64,000 nucleotides of DNA, taken from assembly GCF_949987515.2 (NCBI RefSeq), contig NC_082697.1, forward strand, positions 24,745,730 to 24,809,729. The letters are read 5' to 3'. The translations under genes and the position numbers were made by a program. The notes beneath the pieces are model-generated. The model was not told the DNA's origin, ran no database searches, and saw nothing but the letters and a program-made list of their open reading frames with translations. Shown here in pieces: positions 1 to 9,790 of this stretch (the stretch's first letter is position 1; the number at the start of each line of letters is the position of its first letter). This DNA comes from Delphinus delphis. Lineage: Eukaryota > Chordata > Mammalia > Artiodactyla > Delphinidae.

Positions 1-312
1 TTTGTTTTTTTGTCTGCGTTGGGTCTTCGTTGCTGTGCGCAGGCTTCCTCTAGTTGCCGCAAGTGGGGGCGACTCTTCGTTGTGGTGTGCGGGCTTCTCA
101 TTGCGGTGGTTTCTCTTTGCTGCGGAGCCCAGGCTCTAGGCACGTGCACTTCAGTAGTTGTGGCTCAGAGGCTCTAGAGCACAGGCTCAGTAGTTGTGGT
201 GCATGGGCTTAGCTGCTCAGCGGCATGTGGGATCTTCCCAGACCAGGGCTCAAACCCGTGTCCCATGCATTGGCAGGCGGATTCTTAACCACTGCACCAC
301 CAGGGAAGTCCC
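1..312 (-). mobile_element. CHR-type SINE, long subfamily, cut by window edge
   Basis: Antisense copy of the long (about 330-370 bp) CHR-like SINE: it ends in the reversed head ACCAGGGAAGTCCC and carries the reversed box-B-like GGGCTCAAACCCGTG. Its A-rich tail lies to the left and is cut by the window start, so only one flank is visible. The short ORFs across it are translated repeat. Confidence 0.9.
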
Positions 313-687
313 TAGCCATGCTCTTATGTAATCTCCTCTTGGGCTTGGCCATGTGACACACATTGGCCAATAGGACATCAGCAAGCATGACACAAGCAGA
401 GACAATAAATGCTTGCATGCTGGCTTGTCCTCTTGGAATGCTCGTTCTTGGGAGCCCTGAACAACCATCTACGAAGTGTGGCTGGAGAGACCACATGGAG
501 AGAATCAGAATCCCAGCCATCAACCTACCTGCCAGCTGAATGCAACCACAAGAGTGATCACCAGCAATATCAGTAGAAAAACCACTCACCTAAGCCCAGC
601 CCAGATTGCACAATCACAAGCAAAATAAATGGTTGTTTTAAACCATTAAGTGTTGGGGTGCTTTTTAACTTAGCAATAGACAATCAA
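313..687 (+). mobile_element. MaLR LTR, MLT1-like
   Basis: Runs from GGCTTGGCCATGTGACACAC through AAATAAATGGTTGTTTTAAACC to TTAGCAATAGACAATC. The ending 'TTGTTTTAA.CCA.TAAGT.TTGGGGTG' is typical of MLT1-type MaLR LTRs. The 5' end is replaced or interrupted by the SINE to its left. Subfamily not assigned. Confidence 0.65.
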
Positions 688-700
688 AACAGCAATCATG

Positions 701-821
701 GGAATTCCTTGGCAGTCCAGTGGTTAGGACTCCATGCTTTCACTGCTGAGGGCGAGGACTTGATCCCTGGTCCGGGAACTAGGATCCCGCAAGCCGCGGG
801 GCGTAGCCAACAAAACAAAAC
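701..821 (+). mobile_element. CHR-type SINE, short form
   Basis: Head GGAATTCCTTGGCAGTCCAG and box-B-like CTTGATCCCTGG, ending in an AACAAAACAAAA tail. It is flanked by a perfect 15-bp TSD, AAAACAGCAATCATG, at 686-700 and 822-836, so its limits are exact. It landed at the 3' edge of the MLT1-like LTR. Confidence 0.93.
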
Positions 822-836
822 AAAACAGCAATCATG

Positions 837-1084
837 TTTAATAAACTTTCCTAGCTCCACAGAGTCCTCAAAGCCTTCTCACATCTAAGAGAGTGTGATT
901 CCTGTTCCCCTGTTAGGAAAGCTGAAGCCCGAGGAGGAAAGCGACAGCCCCAGCCAAGCAGAGGCAGAGTTGCCACGCTCATCCGCTTCGTAATCAGCTC
1001 CTTCTACAGCATTTCCCACTGCGCATGAAAAAACCTTATAAACAGCAGCAGAAGGAAGTGTTGTGTAGAAGGAGCATTGGCCTG
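837..1084. other. Unassigned sequence
   Basis: No repeat signature, splice-flanked ORF or RNA gene recognised. Likely old unique or heavily diverged DNA. Confidence 0.4.
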
Positions 1085-1200
1085 GGAGTCACAGTGGCCC
1101 AGTCTGAAGTTGGCCGTTGCCTTGCTGTATGAGCTTAGACAGCTCGAACTGCTTCTGCTTTCCCCTCTGAGCCTCAGTCTTTCCAATGGTTCAGTGAGGG
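1085..1200 (+). mobile_element. MIR-like SINE relic
   Basis: Pattern 'GGGAGTCACAGTGGCCCAGTC ... TGAGCTTAGACAG ... CTCTGAGCCTCAGT.TTCC' follows the MIR core (lost-electron style 'tgtgaccttgggcaag..cctcagtttcc'). Diverged and partial. Confidence 0.5.
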
Positions 1201-1257
1201 AGAAACAAACTCAGAAGTTCACAGGACCTGGGCGATAACAGACAAGGGAAGCAGGCA

Positions 1258-1301
1258 GGGGCGGGGGGTGGGGGGGTGGGGGTGTGCGGGGTGGGGGGGA
1301 G
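1258..1301 (+). repeat. G-rich tract, quadruplex-capable
   Basis: Six G-runs of 3 to 7 bases within 44 bp, separated by 1-5 nt, on the + strand. It satisfies the usual G3+N1-7 quadruplex pattern several times over. Confidence 0.85.
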
Positions 1302-1865
1302 CTGTGTTAGTGGGTGAGCACATGCCCATCTAAGGGAGGTCGTGGCTACCCAGCTCCAGCTGGGCCCAGCATGGCCAGATAGCCTGGTTATGTTTTCCTT
1401 AGAGAGATAGGAAATATAGGTTATGAAGCAAAGTTTTCCAATGTTAAAATATTATGAATTCAATTGAATTTTTAATGTTGTGTAGGACCAAAAATTACAT
1501 CCATTTAGCCTTCAGGCTACTGTTTTGAAACCTTTGACCAAATAATTTCAAAATGTCCTTCCAGAGTTTACACTGGCATCAAAGAAGTATTCCTACCTAT
1601 CCTCCTCTGCCCTACACACACAGAGCAGCTCCTTCTATCCCACTCAGCTCATAGAGCCTGAGTAACAGCGAAACCTTGGGTGTGGCCACCATCTTTCTCT
1701 CCATGGACTCCAGCCCTCTCACTCTTCTGACTATAGGGAAAGGGGTGCAGAGATCCAGCCTCAAATGCCTAAAGTTGACAGGGCCTCATGGAGGGCCAAG
1801 AGTGGAAGGGAAGTAACACCTATTAAGCCCCTACTTTGTGTCAGGCATTGTGGTAGACTCTTTAT
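1302..1865. other. Unassigned sequence
   Basis: AT-rich middle (1430-1560) and ordinary flanks. No repeat or gene recognised. Confidence 0.4.
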
Positions 1866-2045
1866 AGTATCACCTAGTGGTGAAGAGCCCAGGCCCTCCA
1901 GTCATACACACCTGGGTTTGAATCCTGGCTCTGACACTTGTAAGCTTGGGCTTGTCCCTCTCCTGGCCTCAGTTTACACATCTGTAAAACAGAAATCATC
2001 ATGTTTCCAGTTTCTCAAGGCTTTGGTGGGGATTAAATAAGAAAC
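1866..2045 (+). mobile_element. MIR SINE
   Basis: Good match to the MIR layout: AGTGGTGAAGAGCCCAGGC, CTGGGTTTGAATCCTGGCTC, CTTGTAAGCTTGGGC, CCTCAGTTTACACATCTGTA and GGGGATTAAATAAGA in order. Sense strand. Confidence 0.85.
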
Positions 2046-2059
2046 TGTATATTTGGCAG

Positions 2060-2605
2060 ATATTGTGAATTGGCTACCCCCAAATTCTTTACAACCTCCC
2101 TTGCCATGAAGGCTGGCCTGGTGTTCTAGGCTTCCTAGCAGGTAGGGTTGCACGAACAACCCAGATGACAGAGTTTTGGCCAATGATATGCAAGTGGAAG
2201 TTGCTTGGTGTGACTTACCAGAAACATTTTTTTTAATATTTATTTTTTTTTTTTATTTATTCATTTGGCTGTGTTGGGTCTTAGCTGCAGCATGCAGGAT
2301 CTAGTTCCCTGACCGGGGATCAAACCCGGGGCCCCTGCATTGGGAGCGTGGAGTCTTAGCCACTGGACTGCCAAGGAAGTCCCAGAAAAGTTTTTTTAAA
2401 AAGACAGGCTCAACTGACATTCTTCAGCCTTTTGCGCTTCCCCTCACGTTCTGCCTGGAACAGAGACGTGATGGACAGAGGAACAGCAGCCATCTTGAAA
2501 TCTTGGGAACAGAGGTTGACCTGATAAGAATGTTAAAGCGGAAAGATGGAAAGAGCCTGGATTCCTCCAGACTTCTTATGTTAGATAAATAAAACTCCAT
2601 AAAAT
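2060..2605 (+). mobile_element. MaLR-like LTR, split by a SINE
   Basis: Two blocks (about 2060-2224 and 2382-2605) make one element: GTTTTGGCCAATGATATGCA, then CTGCCTGGAACAGAGACGTG, GCAGCCATCTTGAAATC, AAGATGGAAAGAGCCTGG, ending GATAAATAAAACTCC. The same family recurs at 13330-13640. Assigned to the MaLR class from the ending and layout only. Confidence 0.5.
2225..2381 (-). mobile_element. CHR-type SINE, short form
   Basis: Antisense copy: T-rich tail, GGCTGTGTTGGGTCTTAGC, GGGGATCAAACCCGGGGCC, and reversed head CTGCCAAGGAAGTC. Seven-bp TSD CCAGAAA at 2218-2224 and 2382-2388. It split the LTR-like element around it. Confidence 0.9.
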
Positions 2606-2854
2606 GTATGTGCCACGGTTACTTTTCATCTATGCTACTTGTTGTCAAGCACATTTCTGACTCACACAATATAATACCTGGTTCACTGCAATACTCAATA
2701 AATATTAGCTGTTGTTATTTTGCCTATGTTACTTTTCATAATCATAACCATGGGTGGTTATGCTGCGGGTGTTATCACCCTCAGTTTAGAAGTGGAGAAA
2801 TTCAAACTTCCTTCCAGAATGGGTTGTAAAATTTCAGCGAGATGGGTAGCCATA

Positions 2855-3062
2855 ATGACAGCAAACATTTATCCTTGCTCACTATGTTGCTGGCACAGTT
2901 CTAAGTACTTCACATATATAAACTCAGTTACTTCCTACAGCAAACCTGGAGGAAAACATTTTTATTCCCACTTGAAAGATGAGGAAACAGAGTCAGAGAG
3001 GTTAAGAGATTTGCAAGGTCATATAGCTAGCCAGCACTAGATTCAGGATTCGAACTCTGCAG
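2855..3062 (-). mobile_element. MIR SINE
   Basis: Antisense MIR: GGCACAGTTCTAAGTACTTC, ATATAAACTCAGTTACT, AAAGATGAGGAAACAGAG, AGAGGTTAAGAGATTTGCAA, AGGATTCGAACTCTG. Nearly full length. Confidence 0.85.
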
Positions 3063-3082
3063 TCTTAGGACAGTGTCTGGCA

Positions 3083-3084
<2 letters not shown>

Positions 3085-3119
<35 letters not shown>
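3085..3119 (+). repeat. (TG)n microsatellite
   Basis: About 17 uninterrupted TG units between two antisense MIR copies. Confidence 0.97.
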
Positions 3120-3121
<2 letters not shown>

Positions 3122-3124
3122 AAT

Positions 3125-3250
3125 TAGAAAAAAAGAGTGCAGCTCATAGATGTTAAGTGACTTGTCTAAAGCCATACAGCCAGAAAGAGGTGGCTGAACC
3201 CAGGATTTGGACCCAAGTCTGGCTGACTCCAGACCCATATCATTAAGGGA
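3125..3250 (-). mobile_element. MIR SINE, second antisense copy
   Basis: GATGTTAAGTGACTTGTC, AAAGCCATACAGCC, CCAGGATTTGGACCCAAG and CTGACTCCAGACCCATAT repeat the MIR antisense layout. It repeats parts already present in the copy to its left, so it is a separate element. Confidence 0.75.
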
Positions 3251-3288
3251 ATCCCTGTGGGTGAAGAAGTGTGTGGCCTGCCATGTTG

Positions 3289-3511
3289 GGTTTTGTTGGG
3301 TTTTTTTGTTTTTCTTACTGGAATTTTTATTTCTTTTTTTTCTTTGAATTTTTGAATTTTATTTAATGTATTTTTTATACAGCAGGTTCTTATTAGTTAT
3401 CTATTTTATACATATTAGTGTATACATGTCAATCCCTATCTCCCAATTCATCACACCACCACCCCTCCCTGCCACTTTCTCCCCTTGGTGTCCATACATT
3501 TGTTCTCTAGC
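3289..3511 (-). mobile_element. 5'-truncated L1, 3' UTR only
   Basis: T-rich start then TTATACAGCAGGTTCTTATT, TATACATGTCAATCCCTATC, i.e. the antisense 3' UTR of a cetartiodactyl-type L1. A perfect 14-bp TSD, GGCCTGCCATGTTG, at 3275-3288 and 3512-3525 defines an insertion of only 223 bp. Confidence 0.88.
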
Positions 3512-3559
3512 GGCCTGCCATGTTGAAGAGTCACATATGTTTTCACTATGAGGCAAGGC

Positions 3560-3712
3560 TTTGCAGAAGGAAAAGCCTAGAGCCATGTTCAAGGCTGCTG
3601 CCCTATCCAGATGAAGAATCTGAGGCTCAGAGACAGAACACAACTCACCCAAGTTCGTCCAGCTAAGAGGGCAGTGATGGGCCAGGAATCCAGCTCTACT
3701 CCATGACTGTGG
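3560..3712 (-). mobile_element. MIR SINE
   Basis: GATGAAGAATCTGAGGCTCA, CACCCAAGTTCGTCCAGCTA, GGAATCCAGCTCTACTCC: antisense MIR core, moderately diverged. Confidence 0.65.
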
Positions 3713-4089
3713 GGACTAAGGGATCCGAGGAGATCTGTTCATCCCTGATCGCAATGAGCCTTGGAGACAGAAATGTAGCGGCAGCAAGGGACAACCTAGA
3801 CATTACTTGTATTAATTAAGAGGGCATTAAATTGAAGGGACACACGCAGGCCATCAGTTACCAGCTTGTGCTCTGACGGCCTCACCATTCTCTATGAGTC
3901 CAGCTGGGCTTGTGTGGGGTGCAGAGAGCTGCCCCTCACACCCTGGCTCTCTACTAAAGTGCTTAATTGTCTGAGAAAAAATACCAGCACTCCTGCCCAC
4001 CTCTGGGTGAAGTTGCAATAAACTAATTGAAATTAACTGGCTTGGATCTCAGAAGGGAAGGGGCCACTGGTAGGGAACTATAGAGCACA
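3713..4089. other. Unassigned, AT-motif-rich single-copy-looking block
   Basis: No repeat recognised. Contains TTAATTAA-type sites (near 3811 and 4024-4035) within otherwise ordinary sequence. No ORF of note. Confidence 0.35.
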
Positions 4090-4215
4090 CATTCATTCAA
4101 CAAATATTTGTTCAGCATCTTATGTGCCAGGCACAGTGCTATGAGCTATGAATATGGCAACAATCAAAGCAGGTAAAGGTCCCGTCCTCATGGAGATCAT
4201 ATTTGTGGGAGGATT
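4090..4215 (-). mobile_element. L2 LINE 3' end
   Basis: ATTCATTCAACAAATATTTG, TATGTGCCAGGCACAGTGCT, CCTCATGGAGATCATATTTG: antisense L2 3' terminus. Confidence 0.8.
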
Positions 4216-4440
4216 GAAATCTACCCTCTACAACTCATAGGTGCAAAAAAAGTATAGGTTCTTTACTTTTTATAAGTGACAGGTTTTTTTTTTTCTTGTG
4301 CCTCCCCTATGTATTATTGAGAGAGAAAAATATAAACCTGATTATTAACAGTAACTTAGTCTCTTCCAGTCTAAAACCATCTCACATAAGTTAGTGCTTA
4401 GTATCTTTTGAGTAAAATGTTCACCTTTCTGTGCCTTCAC
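4216..4440. other. Unassigned sequence
   Basis: AT-rich with short T and A runs. Nothing recognised. Confidence 0.3.
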
Positions 4441-5092
4441 CCCTTCCTCTACTCAAGATCGTGTCTGGGTGTTGGCCAATCCACATATGGATCCTTGTGC
4501 TGTCCTTGGACTGTTACCTAAGAGGCCAGGGGACAGCACATGGACCTATATGTGGACCACCCTCCCCTCCCCCCTGATTCAGTGATAGGGTAGGAAACCC
4601 CAGGATATCTTGGTTTAGAGGAAGGAAAACCCATCTGTAGCCAACTGCCAGAGCCCCGCCCATATCCCCTCAGCACCCCCCCATGCTCCAAGGATGATTA
4701 CTGCAGCTATGACCCATAAGACCTGGCCACAGGAGCATGCTTGGCCTGTGCACTGGACAAGGCAGAAGTACTAGTGATGTAATGCCCACAAAAATACCCT
4801 TAAACCAATGACCAATGGGGAGTTGATGGCTACACCATCCTCTTCACCCATTGTATGGAATAACTCTGAGGGGTGTTCTTAATTGCCTCCCAGAGTTCCC
4901 CAGTGGGATTAGGCTTCAGTTGCCCACAGTGGTAAATTATTTGATCACACATGATTTATTCACAGGCTTTCCTTCTCTGCCTCCCTCCCTACTCCACTAT
5001 CGGTATTTCCTGGGATCATCCCCCAAATAAACTAGTTGGTCTCAAATTCTGGACCCAAGGTCTGCATCTGAGGGAACCCTAAGACATCATCC
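4441..5092 (+). mobile_element. Possible LTR-type repeat, family unknown
   Basis: The 3' part reads GCTTTCCTTCTCTGCCTCCC, TCCTGGGATCATCCCCCAAA, AATAAACTAGTTGGTCTCAAA, GGGAACCCTAAGACATC, with a polyadenylation-like AATAAA near 5026. This resembles the end of a mammalian LTR-type repeat. The 5' limit is a guess. Confidence 0.35.
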
Positions 5093-5464
5093 ATTTAATA
5101 TTTTTTAAATGTCGTATCCATTATATATTTTATTGGGGGGCATGATAGATAATAAACAAATATAGTAGAAGCTCTTTTATCTCATGTTATCGAAACAGAT
5201 ATTTGATCAGTGCATCAAAAATATTAGTTCAAATGTGGATTAATCATAACATATGATGCATATATACCTTAAACATTTTAGTCTAATTTAAAATAAGTAA
5301 ATGTATAGTTAAGTGCCAATCTTTTGACAAAGGGCTAATCTTCAGAATATTCTGCATTGCTCGCTAAGGCTTCTGGGTAAGTGGAGATATGCTTGGGGAG
5401 AGCCTGAAGAAGAGGCAAGGGGATGACAGAAGGGAACTGATCAGTGAGAGCCAGCTCTAGAACT
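5093..5464. other. Unassigned AT-rich sequence
   Basis: Very AT-rich from 5093 to about 5330. No element or ORF recognised. Confidence 0.3.
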
Positions 5465-5540
5465 CAAGGCTTGTGAGTCCCAAGGCTTGTAAGACCAAGG
5501 CTTGTCAAGATTGGAATGCCAACCTTGTCAAGGTTGGAAT
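5465..5540. repeat. Cluster of short direct repeats and a palindrome
   Basis: CAAGGCTTGT occurs at 5465, 5481 and 5496 (spacing 16 and 15 bp). It is followed by TTGTCAAGATTGGAATG and its near-copy TTGTCAAGGTTGGAATG. CCAACCTTG-T-CAAGGTTGG at 5519-5537 is a perfect 9-bp palindrome around one base. Confidence 0.85.
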
Positions 5541-6069
5541 GGAGTCAAAATTGCCGTGAAGCCGCTGGTCGCCAGCCCTTCCAGGGGCCCAGGGACGGTG
5601 GGTGATCATGTTTCCCAGCAACACTGCTCCAAAGACATGGGCAACTGCTGTCCAGTTTCACATCCCAGGCCAGCTACCCTGGAGGAATTGAACCTGACCC
5701 ACCGACTGATCCACAGAGACAAAACCCAGAGGGCTCCCAAAGACAGCGTGAGAGGGAGCTGCCTCCTGGGATAGTGTGTTGCTTTATGGCAAGGTCACAG
5801 GGCATCTATGTGGGAGGTTTTCCCAGATTGCCCCACCCCCAGCCATTATACAGTTGGGCCTTCTAAGGAGCAGTTTGGAGAAAGGGCTTAGAACCAACTT
5901 TATAATTCTCATAAGGAGCACTGCACTTCATACAAATTAAAGTGGTTTCATGGTTCCTAATGATTTTCCCAATGACTATGCTAGTGTTCCCCACTTTTCT
6001 TCTGGAAACGGAGTCATGAGCCAGACCAGTTAGAGACATCTGGAATTTTTCACACCAGAGCTGAGGAAA
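5541..6069. other. Unassigned sequence
   Basis: An open frame of 90 codons (5502-5774, +) starts inside the short-repeat cluster. It shows no recognisable domain, signal or homology that I can name. Nothing else seen. Confidence 0.35.
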
Positions 6070-6384
6070 TGTTCTCTATCCTCCAGGAGTTGCTAAAGCT
6101 GGAAGGCTATGATTCTGGAGTTGCCAGAGGCCACATTCCCCTCCATATAGAGAACAACCATCTGTGAGAGGCAGGAATGACTCCAACAAGCAAGAGAGAA
6201 GAGAGAGAGAAAAGCTTGACAGCATTTTAGACTGGATGTCTAAATCCAGTCATTGCTGGGGTCACCTCCACTCTGTACGATCCATGGTTTGGTTATGTGA
6301 GCCAATAAATCCCCTTTTCCTACTCAAAGTAGTTAGAGTTGGGTTTCTATCACTTCGAGCAAAGAATCTTTGACTAATACAGAT
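6070..6384 (+). mobile_element. MaLR LTR, MLT1-like
   Basis: Ends GTGAGCCAATAAATCCCC, AGTTAGAGTTGGGTTTCTAT, TTTGACTAATACAG, the usual 3' end of this LTR group. The 69-codon ORF across it is not a gene. Confidence 0.6.
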
Positions 6385-6554
6385 ATCCTCAGCAATGGAA
6401 AAGATGAGGAGCTTTCAAAGGGCCTCCCAGGCAACAGATGTTCACAGGCAGGGGCTGGAGAGAGAGGGAGAGGAACACCGAGATGACTGCATGTAGGAAA
6501 TACCTTCCGGGGACTCCTAGGAATACATATACCCCTGCTTAATTCTTCTTTTCT

Positions 6555-6594
6555 CACACACACACTCACACACACACACACACACACACACACA
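6555..6594 (+). repeat. (CA)n microsatellite
   Basis: About 20 CA units with one T interruption. It produces a spurious antisense MCVCVCVC peptide. Confidence 0.97.
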
Positions 6595-7219
6595 TCAGGG
6601 ATAAAGGGGAAAAAGACCTTGAGGAAAACATATTGTTATAACACAACACTCTGAGTCAGATACTTATTATTTAACCTCCTTGTAAAGCCCAGACCCTCGG
6701 TGTACTCTCTTTCACTATATAAGGCAGCAAAGAAAATATACACTTTAGCTATTATTCTGACTCTTATTCTCTCTCTCTTTCCTGAATCATTTCTAAATTA
6801 TTACCTTTTATAACCTTATATAACCATAAAAACTAGAACAGATCCATTCTTTATGAGGAATTGCACAATTCATATCTCCTCTCAAAGAGAAGGCCTCAAG
6901 TGCATGTAAAAGCTTGAACATAAAGCACTGGGGTTATTTGTCAATCCAAGAGCAGGCCCCAGCCTGGTGGGCAGAGGAGGGCGCTTAGAGAAATAAACTT
7001 GGAATCAATGTTTTATTTCCTTTTTATTATTGGGAAGAAATGTTAGTTAATTGAGAAAAATGAGTGTAAGTTTTTCTAAAGCCCTGTTGTGGGAGGTGGG
7101 GGAGGAGTCCACTGTATGAATAGTCATCATTTGAGGGTTAATTGTTCTTTAATACTTTGGGACTGAAGGGAAATTATGGAGGAGGGCTTGAGGGCTTGAG
7201 GTCCTATATGAGTAAAAAA
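6595..7219. other. Unassigned sequence
   Basis: AT-rich, with TTAGTTAATTGAG and GGGTTAATTGTTC type motifs at 7040-7150. No repeat recognised; could be single copy. Confidence 0.35.
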
Positions 7220-7602
7220 TGCTGAGAAGAGACACCACGGGCTTTTGATAGATGATAGATTTGACTGTTGTCAGGAGTATCTCCCTCCCTCCCCTCTACC
7301 TCTGTGGATGGGGTATACTTCCTCACCCCTTGACTCTGGGCTTGGCCATGCGACTTGCTTTGGTCCATGGGCTTGAAATATGTTTGTGCAGTTGGGCACC
7401 CTCTCTTGCCATTCAGCCATCATCAGGAGAGAAATAAGTTCTGGTTAGCCCGCTGGTTCTAGGAGGAGAATGAGAGATACATGCAGCAGAACCACCCAGC
7501 TACCAGGAGACTCATAACCCAAAGCTAAATGTTGTCGTATCCTGCCTAGAGTTTAAGGTTGATTGTTATGTGGTATTACTAGAGCAATAGCTAATTGATA
7601 GA
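7220..7602 (+). mobile_element. MaLR LTR, MLT1-like
   Basis: CCTCACCCCTTGACTCTGGG, GGCCATGCGACTTGCTTTGG, GCAGAACCACCCAGCTACC and a 3' end near AGCAATAGCTAATTGATAGA follow the MLT1 layout also seen at 17146-17621. Confidence 0.6.
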
Positions 7603-8599
7603 ACACATTAACATGATTTCCCTTGAACAGGCAAACTAATGAAGACTGGCAACATTTGGGTTGTTTTACTAATAAAAAAACTCCTGATGTGAGCAAATCT
7701 TTTACCTTTTATTATTACTGGTTTAAGTGGAATCAGGAGTTGGGGAGAGAATGGTGAAGTTTTAGCTCTGGGACCTCACAGCACAATTAAGCCTATATGA
7801 TTCAGGGCATGGAGTTTGTGGTCAGCATATCCATGGATGTGGTTTGTTGGGAGAGGCAATCCACCTCTCCCAACAAGCCGTGGGCCCTAAGCTTCCATGC
7901 ACATTCTTGCTGGATATGCCAAGAACACAAGGCCCTGACTGCCTTCTACTCAGGCCATTTCTCAGGACTGTGTTTGTAGCAAGCAACCTTAACAGATGAA
8001 GTAATATCTTCCCCAGACAAAGAGCTGACTAGTTACTGCTCAGTGTAGAAGCGGCAGATTCTCCAAAATCAGTATTCTTCTCCTATAACACAACTCACTG
8101 TGTGTGCAGGCCCACCTGTATCACCTCCTTGCGACTTGGGAGACACGGGAAATCAGAGTATGCCTGACAACCTGGCTACTCTTTCTCTGTAAGTAATACA
8201 GTCCCTGGCTCTGCCCCAGAACTCCGTCTTCTGCTAGTACCCATGAAGCGGTCTAGCTTCTCAGCTTGTAAGCAGGGTAAACTCTCAGACCCTTCACAGC
8301 TTCTGACATGAGTCATCTCTCATGAATGTTAGTTGTCCCAATGTACTATCCAGGAATGAAGTCTGTGAACTCCTTTATATTTAAACAAAAAAATAGATTA
8401 ACATAAAAATATAAGTAAACAAGGCTAAAAGTATGTATAAGTTAGGCTGGGATTATTCAAAGGCTGGGCTCAGTAAGGACTTGACCACAGCACCTACACA
8501 TGGCTCCTCTATGTTGCTTGGGCTTCCTTATAGCATGGCAGATTCAGGGTAGTCAAACTTCTTATACAGTGGCTCAGGGCTCCAAGAGCAACCCCTAGG
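7603..8599. other. Unassigned sequence with one strong hairpin
   Basis: Mostly unrecognised. A strong inverted repeat lies at 7844-7876. The last part (8500-8599) has GGCTTCCTTATAGCATGGCAG, which resembles an antisense MaLR LTR fragment. Confidence 0.35.
7844..7876. repeat. Perfect 13-bp inverted repeat, 7-nt loop
   Basis: TTGTTGGGAGAGG at 7844-7856 is exactly complementary to CCTCTCCCAACAA at 7864-7876, with loop CAATCCA. The neighbourhood shows no terminator, RNA gene or transposon end that I recognise. Confidence 0.95.
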
Positions 8600-8873
8600 A
8601 GAGGTCATTAGCATGGGTCCTAATCCAATATGATTGTTGTCCTTATAAGAAGAGGAGATTAGGACACATGCTCACACAGAGGAGAGACCATGTGAAGACA
8701 CAGGGAGAAGATGGCCACCTATAGGCCAAGAAGAGAGGCCTCAGAAGAAATTAATCCTGCCAACACCTTGATTTCATACTTGTAGCCTCCAGAATTATGA
8801 GAAAATAAATTTCTGTTGTTTAAACCACCTAGTTTGTGGTACTTTGTTGTGGCAGCCCTAGCAAACTAATACA
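8600..8873 (+). mobile_element. MaLR LTR, MLT1A/B-like, 5'-truncated
   Basis: TCCTAATCCAATATGATTGT, CCTTATAAGAAGAGGAGATT, TTTCTGTTGTTTAAACCACC, TGTGGTACTTTGTTGTGGCA, GCAAACTAATACA: a textbook MLT1 3' half ending at 8873. Confidence 0.88.
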
Positions 8874-8974
8874 GGGGTCTAGAGCTAAGCAATGAGTTCT
8901 TAGATGTGACACTAACAGCATGATCCATAAAAGGTAAAATTGATAAATTGGACTTATTAAAAACTTTTGCTCTG

Positions 8975-9176
8975 GGCTTCCCTGGTGGCGCAGTGGTTGA
9001 GAGTCCGCCTGCCGATGCAGGGGACACGGGTTCGTGCCCCGGTCCGGGAAGATCCCACATGCCGCGGAGCAGCTGGGCCCGTGAGCCATGGCCGCTGAGC
9101 CTGCGCGTCTGGATCCTGTGCTCCGCAACGGAAGAGGCTCGCATACCGCAAAAAAAAAACCCAAAAAAACAAAAAA
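8975..9176 (+). mobile_element. CHR-type SINE, young 205-bp subfamily
   Basis: GGCTTCCCTGGTGGCGCAGT, CCGATGCAGGGGACACGGGT, GAGCCATGGCCGCTGAGCC, A-rich tail. TSD AAAAACTTTTGCTCTG at 8959-8974 and about 9177-9192. Low visible divergence from the other five copies of this class. Confidence 0.95.
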
Positions 9177-9585
9177 AAAAACTTTTGCTCTGCTCCTTTT
9201 AACAATAGAGGATGAAGGGACAAGCTACAGACTGGGAGAAACTTGTTGCAATCCACATATCTGACAAGGGATTTTCAAGGAAAAAAATCCAATTAGAAAA
9301 TGGGCAAAAGTCATGAATAGACTTTTCACCAAAGAAGATAAACAGAAGGCAAATAAGCACACGAAAGATGTTCAACATCATTAGCCATAAGGAACTGTAA
9401 GTCAAAACCATAATGAGATAATACTACATGCCTATCAGAATAGCTAAAATGAAAAATAGTGCCAATGGCAAATGCTGGTGAGGATGCAGAGAAACCGGAT
9501 CATTCCTACATTGTTGGTGGAAATGTAAAATGGTACAGCTACTCTGAAAATCATTTTGGTAGTTGTTTATAAAACTAAACATGCA

Positions 9586-9790
9586 GGGACCTCCCTGGCA
9601 GTCCAGTGGTTAAGACTTCTCCTTCCATTGCGGGTGGTGTGGGTTCGATCCCTGGTCGGGGAAGCTAGGATCCCACATGCCTCGTGACCAAAAAACCAAA
9701 ACATAAAACAGAAGCAATATTGTAACAAATTAAATAAAGACAAAAAAAAAAAAAGGTCCACATCAAAAAAAAAATCTTAAAAAAAAAAAC
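9586..9790 (+). mobile_element. CHR-type SINE, short form with long A-rich tail
   Basis: GGACCTCCCTGGCAGTCCAG, GGTTCGATCCCTGGTCGGGG, then about 120 bp of A-rich tail. Perfect 13-bp TSD AACTAAACATGCA at 9573-9585 and 9791-9803. Confidence 0.93.

Noticed and set aside
5465..5540. Short regular repeats as a CRISPR array or iteron
   Set aside because: The units are about 10 bp, degenerate, and in mammalian DNA; spacers are 5-6 bp. Local slippage explains them.
6333..6593. MCVCVCVC-starting antisense frame
   Set aside because: Translation of the CA microsatellite at 6555-6594.
9642..9665. tRNA-gene-like box B (GGTTCGATCCC) here and in other SINEs
   Set aside because: These are tRNA-derived SINE heads; no cloverleaf with a proper acceptor stem is present, so no tRNA gene is called.
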